From UBA1258 sp963643225 (lineage in GTDB: Bacteria > Bacillota > Clostridia > Lachnospirales > Lachnospiraceae), in contig CAVIIX010000001.1 of NCBI GenBank assembly GCA_963643225.1, forward strand, positions 62,001 to 126,000: a stretch of DNA of 64,000 bases, written 5' to 3'. The notes under the pieces are model-generated. The model did no database searches and was not told where the DNA came from. It worked only from the letters and a program-made list of their open reading frames with translations. Positions 35,272-43,901 of the stretch are shown piece after piece; the first letter of the stretch is position 1, and each line of letters opens with the position of its first letter. The translations under genes and the position numbers were made by a program.

Positions 35272-36339
35272 ATGAAGAAAGTATTATCAGTTATTCTTGC
35301 GATTGCTATGGTTGCTTCAATCTGCGCTTGCGGAGCAGCTAAGGACTCATATGAAATCGCTCTTGTTACCGACGTTGGAAACATCGATGACAAGTCATTC
35401 AACCAGGGCGCATGGGAAGGCGTTGTTGAATATGCTGAAAACAACAACAAGACCTACAACTATTTTCGTCCCTCAGAAGACTCTACAGTAGCAAGAGTTG
35501 AGACAATCAAGGCAGCTATCGAAAAAGGTGCAAAGGTTGTTGTTTGCCCCGGCTATTTATTCGAGGAAGCTATCTACGAAGTTCAGGATTTATATCCTAA
35601 CGTAAACTTCTTACTCCTTGATGGTGAGCCTCATACTGCAGATTATGCTACATACTATACTGCAAGCAACACTCACAATATTCTTTATAAGGAAGAACAG
35701 GCCGGTTATCTTGCAGGCTATGCAGCAGTTAAAGAGGGCTATACAAAGCTTGGTTTCTTAGGCGGTATGGCAGTTCCCGCAGTTATCCGTTATGGTTACG
35801 GCTATGTTCAGGGTGCTAATGCAGCAGCAGAAGAGCTTGGCAACGCAGCTGACGTTTCCATCAAATACTGGTACAGCGGTTCCTTCTCTCCAAGCGATGA
35901 TATTAAGACAAAGATGTCAGGCTGGTACACAGACGGCACAGAAGTTATCTTCTCCTGTGGTGGTGGTATCTACCTTTCTGCTACAGCAGCTGCTGAAGCA
36001 GCAGGCGCTAAGGTTATCGGCGTTGACGTTGACCAGTCTGCAGAATCAGCTACAATCATTACTTCAGCAATGAAGGAGCTTGCTAACTCTGTAGTTCTTG
36101 CTCTTACAGATCTTTACAACAACAATGGTACATGGCCCGCAGGTCTTGCAGGTGCTACAGCCAACCTTGGTGCAGTTGAAGGCTGTGTAGGTCTTCCTAC
36201 AGCTACATGGAGCATGACAAACTTCACAGTTGATGAATACAATGCATTATTTGAACAGGTTAAGAGTGGCGCTATTACAATTTCTAACGCAACAGACGTA
36301 GCTCCTACAGTTTCAATCAGCGTTGATTATCAGGAATAA
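35272..36339 (+). CDS. BMP family (PnrA-like) substrate-binding lipoprotein
   Basis: 355 residues from ATG 35272 (GTGGGAGGAC upstream); an earlier in-frame ATG at 35185 lies in the promoter. Lipoprotein signal peptide KKVLSVILAIAMVASICAC, C20 being the likely lipid-bearing cysteine. BMP domain: EIALVTDVGNIDDKSFNQGAWEGV, GYLFEEAIYEVQ, EEQAGYLAGYAAVKEG, IGVDVDQS. PnrA-type proteins bind purine nucleosides; others in the family bind sugars. It supplies the ABC transporter encoded next. Confidence 0.92.
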   Translation: MKKVLSVILAIAMVASICACGAAKDSYEIALVTDVGNIDDKSFNQGAWEGVVEYAENNNKTYNYFRPSEDSTVARVETIKAAIEKGAKVVVCPGYLFEEAIYEVQDLYPNVNFLLLDGEPHTADYATYYTASNTHNILYKEEQAGYLAGYAAVKEGYTKLGFLGGMAVPAVIRYGYGYVQGANAAAEELGNAADVSIKYWYSGSFSPSDDIKTKMSGWYTDGTEVIFSCGGGIYLSATAAAEAAGAKVIGVDVDQSAESATIITSAMKELANSVVLALTDLYNNNGTWPAGLAGATANLGAVEGCVGLPTATWSMTNFTVDEYNALFEQVKSGAITISNATDVAPTVSISVDYQE

Positions 36340-36365
36340 TTCTTAAAGAATTAACACAATAAAAT

Positions 36366-36407
36366 AGAGGATGTTGCAGAGCATTCTTTGCAGCATCCTC
36401 TTTTTTT
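36366..36407 (+). terminator. Terminator between the binding protein and transporter genes
   Basis: A 13-bp stem with one G-U pair (AGAGGATGTTGCA 36366-36378 with TGCAGCATCCTCT 36389-36401) is followed by seven T. No promoter is visible between it and the ATPase gene 20 bases further on, so the transporter genes are probably expressed by read-through at a lower level than the lipoprotein. Confidence 0.88.
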
Positions 36408-36426
36408 AAAAAAGAGAGGCAGGGGC

Positions 36427-37974
36427 ATGAGCGATTACGTTATTGAGATGCTAAACATCACAAAAAAATTCCCCGGAATTATAGCAAATGATAATATTAC
36501 CCTTCGGCTTAAGAAGGGCGAGGTGCATGCACTTTTGGGGGAAAACGGTGCAGGTAAGTCTACGCTTATGAGTGTACTGTTTGGCTTGTATCAGCCTGAA
36601 GAGGGTATTATAAAGAAAAACGGTGAGGTTGTTAAAATCAACGATCCTAATGACGCCAATGCTTTGAACATTGGTATGGTGCACCAGCATTTTAAACTGG
36701 TAGAGTGCTTTACGGTACTTGATAATATTATCTTAGGCGTAGAGCCTAATAAATATGGTTTCCTTCAGAAAAAGGAAGCAAGAAAAAAGGTTATTGAACT
36801 TAGCGAAAAATATGGCTTAAAGGTTGATCCTGATGCTTTAATAGAGGATATATCCGTCGGAATGCAGCAGAGAGTTGAAATTTTAAAGATGCTGTATCGA
36901 GACAATGAAATACTTATTTTCGATGAACCTACGGCGGTTTTAACGCCCCAGGAAATCGATGAACTTATGGAAATTATGAGAGCCTTCAAAAAGGAAGGCA
37001 AATCAATTCTTTTCATTACCCACAAGCTTAACGAGATTATGGCGGTAGCGGACCGTTGTACCGTTTTAAGAAAGGGTAAATATATTGGTACCGTTGATGT
37101 TATGGATACCACAAAGGAAGAGCTTTCCAGAATGATGGTAGGAAGAAACGTTAACTTTAAGGTTGATAAGGCCGACAAAACTCCCGGTGACCTTGTATTT
37201 AAGGCAAGTCACGTGTGCGTTCCTTCCAGACTTCACAAGAAAAATGCGGTTAACGATGTTTCTTTTGAAGTACATGCAGGAGAAATTGTATGTCTGGCAG
37301 GTATTGAGGGAAACGGACAGACTGAATTTGTGGCAGGCATTACCGGCCTTTCAAGGCTGTCAGGCGGTACCGTTGAGCTTAAGGGCTGTGACATTACAAA
37401 TGCTCCCATAAGAGAGCGTTCAAAGCTCGGCATGAGCCACATTCCGGAAGACAGACACAAGCATGGTCTGGTGCTTGATTATACACTTGAAGAAAATATG
37501 GTGCTTCAGCAATACTGGCAGCCAAAATTCCAGAGCCACGGCTTTATTAATAAGCCTGCAGTAAGAGAATATTCAGAAAGGCTTATTAAGGAATTTGACG
37601 TGCGTTCCGGTCAGGGACCTGTTACCATTGCAAGAAGCATGTCAGGCGGCAATCAGCAGAAGGCTATTATTGCCCGTGAGATTAGCAAAAATCCGGAACT
37701 TTTAGTGGCGGTTCAGCCCACCCGTGGTCTTGACGTAGGTGCTATCGAATATATTCATAAGCAGCTTATAAGAGAAAGAGATGAAGGAAAGGCAGTGCTT
37801 TTGGTATCTCTTGAACTTGACGAAGTAATGAATGTAAGCGACAGGATTTTAGTTATGTATGAAGGTGAAATCGTAGGTGAATTCGATCCTAAAACAGTAA
37901 CCGTTCAGGAACTTGGTCTTTACATGGCCGGTGCCAAAAATCAATATAAAGAAAATGAAGTAAAGGAGGCTTAA
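36427..37974 (+). CDS. ABC transporter, duplicated ATPase (YufO/NupO type)
   Basis: 515 residues from ATG 36427 (GAGAGGCAGG upstream). Two ATPase halves: the first has Walker A GENGAGKS at 38-45, signature SVGMQQRVEI and Walker B ILIFDEPTAVLTP; the second has the degenerate P-loop GIEGNGQTEF and signature MSGGNQQKAIIAREI, as usual for the sugar/nucleoside importer class. Energises uptake through the two permeases that follow. Confidence 0.95.
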   Translation: MSDYVIEMLNITKKFPGIIANDNITLRLKKGEVHALLGENGAGKSTLMSVLFGLYQPEEGIIKKNGEVVKINDPNDANALNIGMVHQHFKLVECFTVLDNIILGVEPNKYGFLQKKEARKKVIELSEKYGLKVDPDALIEDISVGMQQRVEILKMLYRDNEILIFDEPTAVLTPQEIDELMEIMRAFKKEGKSILFITHKLNEIMAVADRCTVLRKGKYIGTVDVMDTTKEELSRMMVGRNVNFKVDKADKTPGDLVFKASHVCVPSRLHKKNAVNDVSFEVHAGEIVCLAGIEGNGQTEFVAGITGLSRLSGGTVELKGCDITNAPIRERSKLGMSHIPEDRHKHGLVLDYTLEENMVLQQYWQPKFQSHGFINKPAVREYSERLIKEFDVRSGQGPVTIARSMSGGNQQKAIIAREISKNPELLVAVQPTRGLDVGAIEYIHKQLIRERDEGKAVLLVSLELDEVMNVSDRILVMYEGEIVGEFDPKTVTVQELGLYMAGAKNQYKENEVKEA

Positions 37975-37975
37975 A

Positions 37976-39133
37976 ATGAAGAAATATTTTAAATCTTCCG
38001 GTTTTATAACCGTAATGGCTTCTGTAATTTCAATTCTTGCAGGCCTTGTAATCGGATTTATTTTACTTATTGTATTTAATGCTCCTCATGCTTTTCAGGG
38101 CTTAGGCAATATGCTTACCGCAGGCTTTTCTTCCTCTGATAAGCTTGCAAAGGTTCTATACCAGGCGGCTCCCCTTATTATGACCGGCCTTTCAGTAGGC
38201 TTTGCCTTTAAGACAGGTCTTTTCAACATAGGAGCTTCAGGACAGTATACGGTGGGTGCTTTCTGTGCTCTTGTATGCGGTATCCAGTTTCAGCTCCCCT
38301 GGTGGGTTTGTATTCTTGCTGCAATGCTGGGGGGCGCTATATGGGGCTTTTTCCCGGGTATCTGTAAGGCCTTATTTAACGTAAACGAAGTTATTACGGC
38401 TATTATGTTTAACTGGCTTGGATTATTCATGGTTAATTTGCTTTTAAACAACATGCCCATTATGCTGGCAGATTACTGGGGCGCATCCAATAAGGACCGT
38501 ACCGCAGCACTGGCAAGTGCCAACAAAGCAGCAATTATTCCAAAGCTTGGACTTGATACTCTTTTTCATTCAAATTACATGAATATATCAATTTTCATCG
38601 TAATTATCATCGCAATTATTTTAAACATTGTGCTTAACAAGACTACATTTGGATACGAGCTTAAGGCCTGTGGCTTTAACAAAAACGCAAGCATCTATGC
38701 AGGTATTAATGCCAAAAGAAACATTGTATTATCAATGGTAATCGCAGGTGCCCTTTCAGGTATCGGCGGTGGCATCTATTATTTAAGCGGTACTGCACAG
38801 TACACAATTGTTAAGTCACTTGTCAGCATGGGCTTTAACGGTATTCCGGTTGCACTGCTTGGTGCTTCAAGCCCCATCGGTATTATTTTTGCAGCCTTGT
38901 TTATTTCCTACATTCAGGTAGGCGGCGATGCAATGCAGCCTGAATATGCAAAGGAAATTATCGATATCATTATTGCCGTTATCATTTACTTAAGTGCTTT
39001 CTCACTTTTAGTAAAAACCATTCTTTCAAAATATATTAAAACGGATACAGGAAACGTTAATGCTGATGTAGCTGTTTTGGAGGATTCTGATAAAGAAGCA
39101 GCTTCTAAAAACAAGGAAGGAGGGGATAAATAA
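37976..39133 (+). CDS. ABC transporter permease (YufP/NupP type)
   Basis: 385 residues, about ten membrane helices, with the family segments VGFAFKTGLFNIGASGQYTVGAF, NEVITAIMFNWLGL and ELKACGFNKNASIYAGIN (EAA-like loop). Charged C-terminal tail. Starts 1 base after the ATPase stop and ends on the first base of the next permease. Confidence 0.93.
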   Translation: MKKYFKSSGFITVMASVISILAGLVIGFILLIVFNAPHAFQGLGNMLTAGFSSSDKLAKVLYQAAPLIMTGLSVGFAFKTGLFNIGASGQYTVGAFCALVCGIQFQLPWWVCILAAMLGGAIWGFFPGICKALFNVNEVITAIMFNWLGLFMVNLLLNNMPIMLADYWGASNKDRTAALASANKAAIIPKLGLDTLFHSNYMNISIFIVIIIAIILNIVLNKTTFGYELKACGFNKNASIYAGINAKRNIVLSMVIAGALSGIGGGIYYLSGTAQYTIVKSLVSMGFNGIPVALLGASSPIGIIFAALFISYIQVGGDAMQPEYAKEIIDIIIAVIIYLSAFSLLVKTILSKYIKTDTGNVNADVAVLEDSDKEAASKNKEGGDK

Positions 39134-40128
39134 TGGCTTGGGCTAATATTTTGGCGGATTTACTTGGAGCAACAATTATTTTTGCAGTTCCCCTTTTACT
39201 TGTAGCTTTGGGAGGTATGTTCTCAGAACGAAGCGGTATCATCAACATTGCTTTAGAAGGCATCATGATTGTAGGTGCCCTAACCAGCTGTTTGACCCTG
39301 GTTTCACTTGATAAGGCAGGATTTGGTGCCACACATCCTCAGCTTGGTATGCTTATAGCTATTTTAGTAGCAGCTGCAACCGGCGCTGTTTTCTCGCTTT
39401 TACTTGCCTTTGCATCAATTAATTTAAAGGCAGACCAGACTATTGGCGGTACTGCGCTTAATATGCTTGCGCCCGCATTTGCGGTTGTACTTACATGGGC
39501 TGTACAGGGTCAGGGGCAGACCACTATTTTAATTCCCACCTGGACAAGAATTACTCAGGATAATTTCGGAATCGAAAAGAAAAATGATTTCATTCAAAAT
39601 TTTTTATTTAAGAGCTGTTACCTTACCACCTTTATTGCAATTCTTTTATTCATTGCAGCCTACATTATTATGTATAAGACAAAATTCGGTTTAAGACTTC
39701 GTTCCTGCGGTGAACATCCGCAGGCAGCCGATTCTGTAGGTATCAATGTATTTAAGATGAGATATGCAGGCGTTATTATTTCAGGTGTATTCGGAGGCAT
39801 CGGAGGTCTTGCCTTTACAGTTGCTGCGGGCTCAGGCTTCCAGTCATCTGTTGCAGGTTACGGTTTCCTTGCTATGGCAGTTATGATTTTTGGTAACTGG
39901 AAACCCTTCAGCATACTTGGCGCTTCACTTTTCTTTGCATTGTTTAAGGTTATCGGTTCCTACAGTGACAGTATTTCATTCCTGCCAAGCTTTGATTCAG
40001 TAAAGTCAAGCGAATACATTTACCTTATGCTTCCTTATGTGGTAACAATGATTGTTTTGATTCTTACTTCCAAAAAGTCAAGAGCACCTAAGGCAGAGGG
40101 TATTCCTTACGATAAGGGGTCAAGATAA
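39133..40128 (+). CDS. ABC transporter permease (YufQ/NupQ type)
   Basis: 331 residues, polytopic; signatures LVALGGMFSERSGIINIALEGIMIVGAL, ADQTIGGTALNMLAPAF and RLRSCGEHPQAADSVGIN. Overlaps the preceding permease stop by one base. With its partner forms the membrane channel of the BMP importer. Confidence 0.93.
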   Translation: MAWANILADLLGATIIFAVPLLLVALGGMFSERSGIINIALEGIMIVGALTSCLTLVSLDKAGFGATHPQLGMLIAILVAAATGAVFSLLLAFASINLKADQTIGGTALNMLAPAFAVVLTWAVQGQGQTTILIPTWTRITQDNFGIEKKNDFIQNFLFKSCYLTTFIAILLFIAAYIIMYKTKFGLRLRSCGEHPQAADSVGINVFKMRYAGVIISGVFGGIGGLAFTVAAGSGFQSSVAGYGFLAMAVMIFGNWKPFSILGASLFFALFKVIGSYSDSISFLPSFDSVKSSEYIYLMLPYVVTMIVLILTSKKSRAPKAEGIPYDKGSR

Positions 40129-40217
40129 ACCATAAAGGAACGCAGTACTGCCTTTATACAAGCAGGCAGAGAAAAAATTGCAAATATCATAGATTATCGC
40201 AAATAAAGTGATTTGCA

Positions 40218-40260
40218 AATAAGGACACTTTTTAAAACAAAAGGTGTCCTTATTTTTTTT
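40218..40260 (+). terminator. Terminator after the BMP transporter operon
   Basis: AATAAGGACAC at 40218-40228 pairs with GTGTCCTTATT at 40244-40254; T run to 40260. It separates the transporter from rhaBAD. Confidence 0.9.
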
Positions 40261-40308
40261 GCTCATTTTTAATAAAATACATATATCTAAGATTTTAGGA
40301 GCATGCAA

Positions 40309-41709
40309 ATGAGTGATTATTATTTGGGCATAGACATAGGTGCTTCAAGTGGCAGGCATATTTTAGGACATTTAGAAGCTAGCAAAATAGAGCTTGAAGA
40401 AATTTACAGATTTGAAAACGGCTTTAAAGAAATTAACGGAGAAAAAATCTGGGATACAGATGCCTTATTTGAAAATATATGCATTGGCTTAAAAAGGTGT
40501 AAGGAAATCGGTAAAATTCCAAAGACTATGGGCATAGACACCTGGGGTGTTGATTTTGTGCTTTTAGATAAAGATGATAATAAAATTGGCAACGCGGTTT
40601 CTTACAGAGATTCAAGAACCGAAGGCATGGATTCCTTTGTATATAAATATATTTCAGAGGATGATTTATATAAACGTACCGGTATTCAGAAACAGCTTTT
40701 TAATACAATCTATCAATTGGAGGCATTAAAAATAAAAAATCCGGAAGCCTTAAAAAGAGCCGAAAGCATGCTTATGATTCCAGATTATTTTAATTTTTTA
40801 CTTACCGGAATTAAAAAGCAGGAATTTACAAATGCTACGACGGGACAGCTCATTAATCCTGTTACTAAAGACTGGGACTATGAATTAATTGATTTACTTA
40901 AATTTCCTAAAAGGATTTTTAATGAAATCATTGCTCCGGGTTCTTACGTTGGTTCCTTTAGTGAAAGCATAAAAGAAAGGATAGGCTTTGACTGTTGTGT
41001 TATTGCTCCTGCAACCCATGACACAGGTTCTGCCGTCATGGCGGTTCCGGGTAATGAGGAAAATACTCTTTTTATAAGCTCAGGCACCTGGTCCTTAATG
41101 GGAACTGAAAACAAAGAATGCCTTTCTGATGAAAAAAGTAAAAAAATGAATTTTACAAATGAAGGAGGCTATAATTACACCTTCAGGTTTCTTAAAAACA
41201 TTATGGGACTATGGATGATTCAGTCAGTGCGCAATGAGATTGGACGTGAATTTTCTTTTGCAGAAATATGTAAAAGGGCAGAAGAGAAAACAATAAATTC
41301 CCTGGTTGACTGCAATGATTCAAGATTTTTAGCACCTGTATCAATGACAGAGGAAATTAAAAAAGCCTGCGCTGAAACAAACCAGGAGGTTCCTGTCGAT
41401 TTATTTGAAACTGCAAGAATAATATACAGATCTTTAGCTGTATGCTACAAAAACACCATAGAGGAAATAAAGGAGCTTACGGCTATCAAATACAGTGCCA
41501 TTAATGTGGTGGGAGGCGGCAGTAACGCAGATTATTTAAACAGACTTACGGCAAAGGAAACAGGACTTACCGTTTATGCCGGGCCTTCTGAAGCTACGGC
41601 AATAGGAAATATTTTAGCACAGCTTATTTTTGACAAAAAGGTTAAGGATTTAAAGACTGCAAGACAAATTGTATTTGATTCATTTGAAATAAAAACCTAC
41701 ACCCCATAA
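40309..41709 (+). CDS. rhaB: Rhamnulokinase
   Basis: 466 residues from the ATG at 40309, 7 bases after AGGAG (40297-40301); an ATG at 40303 is too close. FGGY kinase fold: N-terminal YYLGIDIGASSGRHILG, IDTWGVDFVLLD, catalytic-region PATHDTGSAVMAVPG, SSGTWSLMG, and C-terminal INVVGGGSNADYLNRLTA. Phosphorylates L-rhamnulose at C1. First gene of a three-gene rhamnose operon. Confidence 0.95.
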   Translation: MSDYYLGIDIGASSGRHILGHLEASKIELEEIYRFENGFKEINGEKIWDTDALFENICIGLKRCKEIGKIPKTMGIDTWGVDFVLLDKDDNKIGNAVSYRDSRTEGMDSFVYKYISEDDLYKRTGIQKQLFNTIYQLEALKIKNPEALKRAESMLMIPDYFNFLLTGIKKQEFTNATTGQLINPVTKDWDYELIDLLKFPKRIFNEIIAPGSYVGSFSESIKERIGFDCCVIAPATHDTGSAVMAVPGNEENTLFISSGTWSLMGTENKECLSDEKSKKMNFTNEGGYNYTFRFLKNIMGLWMIQSVRNEIGREFSFAEICKRAEEKTINSLVDCNDSRFLAPVSMTEEIKKACAETNQEVPVDLFETARIIYRSLAVCYKNTIEEIKELTAIKYSAINVVGGGSNADYLNRLTAKETGLTVYAGPSEATAIGNILAQLIFDKKVKDLKTARQIVFDSFEIKTYTP

Positions 41710-41721
41710 GGAGAATTTAAC

Positions 41722-42969
41722 ATGACTAATTATGAAGCAGCAAAAGAAAAATATGCAGGTATCGGTGTTGATACGGAAAAGGTGCTTGAAGCATTAAGAA
41801 ATGTCCCTGTTTCCTTACATTGCTGGCAGGGAGATGATGTTATAGGCTTTGACCATGACGGCCCTTTAACAGGCGGCATTCAGACTACGGGTAATTATTT
41901 AGGCAAGGCAACTACCCCTGATGAACTTATGGCTGATATTGAAGAAGTAATTAAATTAACACCGGGCAAAAAGAAATTAAATCTGCATGCCTGCTATGCA
42001 ATATTTGAAAAGGGCGAATTCGCAGACAGAGATGCTCTTGAACCTAAGCATTTTGCAAAATGGGTTTCTTTTGCAAAAAAACACAATATGGGTATTGATT
42101 TTAACCCTACCTTCTTTTCCCATGAAAAGGTGCTTAACGGGCTTACTTTATCAAGCCCCGATGAAGAAACAAGAAAATTCTGGGTTAATCACGGTAAGGC
42201 ATGCATAAAAATTTCCGAATATTTTGCCAAAGAAACAGGTATTCCCTGTGTTATGAATATCTGGACTGGAGACGGCTTTAAGGATATTCCCGCAGACAGA
42301 CTTTCACCTCGTGTCCTTTATAAAAAATCCATTGAAGAAATTTTAGAAGAGCCCTTTGATAAAAATCTTGTAAAGGTTACAGTAGAATCGAAGGTGTTCG
42401 GTATAGGCGTTGAATCCTATACGGCAGGCAGTGCGGAATTTGCCTTAAGCTTTGCTGCAAGCCATGACGGCGTTCTTCCATTAATGGATAATGGTCATTA
42501 CCATCCTACGGAGGTAGTGTCAGATAAGATTCCGTCGCTTTTGGCATTTTACCCTGAAATCGCACTTCACATTACACGTCCTGTCAGATGGGACTCGGAT
42601 CACGTTGTTTTGTTTGATGACGAGACAAAAGAGATGGCAAAGGAAATAGTAAGAAATGCTGCCCTTGAAAGGGTTTATATGGCTCTTGATTATTTTGATG
42701 CATCGATTAACAGAATCGGTGCCTGGGCAGTAGGCTTTAGATCCTGGCAGAAGGCTTTGCTGAATGCAATGTTGCTGCCCAACGAAATGCTTAAAAAGCT
42801 TCAGGAAGAAGCAAGATTTTCTGAACTTATGGTATGGCAGGAGGAATTAAAAACCTATCCCTTCGGTGATGTATGGGATGAATATTGTAAGAGAGAAAAT
42901 GTTATTTCAGGCATAGAATGGTATGATGAAGTAAAGAAATATGAAAAAGAAGTTTTGGCTTTAAGATAA
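41722..42969 (+). CDS. rhaA: L-rhamnose isomerase
   Basis: 415 residues, normal length. TIM-barrel family signatures VSLHCWQGDDVIGFD, LNLHACYAIFE, GIDFNPTFFSHEK, VMNIWTGDGFKD and PLMDNGHYHPTEVVSDKIPSLLAF, which carry the metal ligands. Converts L-rhamnose to L-rhamnulose. AAGGAG ribosome site; 12 bases after rhaB. Confidence 0.97.
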   Translation: MTNYEAAKEKYAGIGVDTEKVLEALRNVPVSLHCWQGDDVIGFDHDGPLTGGIQTTGNYLGKATTPDELMADIEEVIKLTPGKKKLNLHACYAIFEKGEFADRDALEPKHFAKWVSFAKKHNMGIDFNPTFFSHEKVLNGLTLSSPDEETRKFWVNHGKACIKISEYFAKETGIPCVMNIWTGDGFKDIPADRLSPRVLYKKSIEEILEEPFDKNLVKVTVESKVFGIGVESYTAGSAEFALSFAASHDGVLPLMDNGHYHPTEVVSDKIPSLLAFYPEIALHITRPVRWDSDHVVLFDDETKEMAKEIVRNAALERVYMALDYFDASINRIGAWAVGFRSWQKALLNAMLLPNEMLKKLQEEARFSELMVWQEELKTYPFGDVWDEYCKRENVISGIEWYDEVKKYEKEVLALR

Positions 42970-42993
42970 AACAGGATTGATGGGAGAAATAAA

Positions 42994-43812
42994 ATGAAAT
43001 TTACAGAGGCTGAATTTGTAAAAGGCTTTATGAGAATGGCAGATGACGGCTGGAAATTGGGGTGGCATGAAAGAAACGGTGGTAACCTTTCCTACCGTGT
43101 AAAAAAAGAAGAAGTAGAAAGCGTTAAAGAAAATTTTAAGGAAGGTCCCTGGACTGAAATCGGCACAAGCGTGCCAGGTCTTAAGCAGGAATATTTTCTT
43201 GTGACAGGCTCCGGTAAATTTTTCAGAAACGTACTTGAATTTCCGGAAGATTCAATGTGCATGATAGAAATTGATGAAAAGGGTGAAAATTACAGAATTG
43301 TGTGGGGACTTATAAACGGTGGCCGCCCCACCTCGGAGCTTCCAAGCCACTTAATGAATCACGAGGTTAAAGTTTTACGTAACCCTTCCTACAGAGTTAT
43401 TTATCATGCCCACACCACCAACATTATTGCTCTTACCTTTGTGCTTCCTTTAGAAGATAAGGTATTTACTAGAGAACTTTGGGAAATGGCAACGGAATGT
43501 CCTGTGGTATTTCCTGACGGAGTGGGAGTGGTGCCCTGGATGGTGCCTGGTGGAAGAGATATAGCGGTTGCCACTTCTAAATTAATGGAAAAATATGATC
43601 TTGCGATCTGGGCTCATCACGGTATGTTTGCCGCAGGCCCTGACTTTGACATCACCTTCGGCCTTATGCATACGGCAGAAAAGGCCGCTGAAATTTTAGT
43701 TAAGATGTTGTCCATGAGCCCTAAGAAGCTTCAGACAATAACTGCTGATAATTTCAGAGATTTGGCTAAGGAATTTAAAGTAACTCTTCCTGAAGAATTC
43801 TTATACGAATAG
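42994..43812 (+). CDS. rhaD: Rhamnulose-1-phosphate aldolase
   Basis: 272 residues, class II aldolase family. Zinc histidines are expected in VIYHAHTTNIIAL and WAHHGMFAAG; substrate loop HERNGGNLSYR and SELPSHL are present. Splits rhamnulose-1-phosphate into dihydroxyacetone phosphate and L-lactaldehyde. Completes the pathway; no lactaldehyde or propanediol genes follow. Confidence 0.96.
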   Translation: MKFTEAEFVKGFMRMADDGWKLGWHERNGGNLSYRVKKEEVESVKENFKEGPWTEIGTSVPGLKQEYFLVTGSGKFFRNVLEFPEDSMCMIEIDEKGENYRIVWGLINGGRPTSELPSHLMNHEVKVLRNPSYRVIYHAHTTNIIALTFVLPLEDKVFTRELWEMATECPVVFPDGVGVVPWMVPGGRDIAVATSKLMEKYDLAIWAHHGMFAAGPDFDITFGLMHTAEKAAEILVKMLSMSPKKLQTITADNFRDLAKEFKVTLPEEFLYE

Positions 43813-43826
43813 ACATATACCTTACA

Positions 43827-43857
43827 CCCGTCTGAGCAATCCGACGGGTTTTCTTTT
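43827..43857 (+). terminator. Terminator after rhaD
   Basis: CCCGTC (43827-43832) pairs with GACGGG (43843-43848), followed by TTTTCTTTT. Confidence 0.85.
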
Positions 43858-43901
43858 CGTTAATTGTTTATAAGTAAGATAATCCTGTTGAGGTATACAG
43901 C

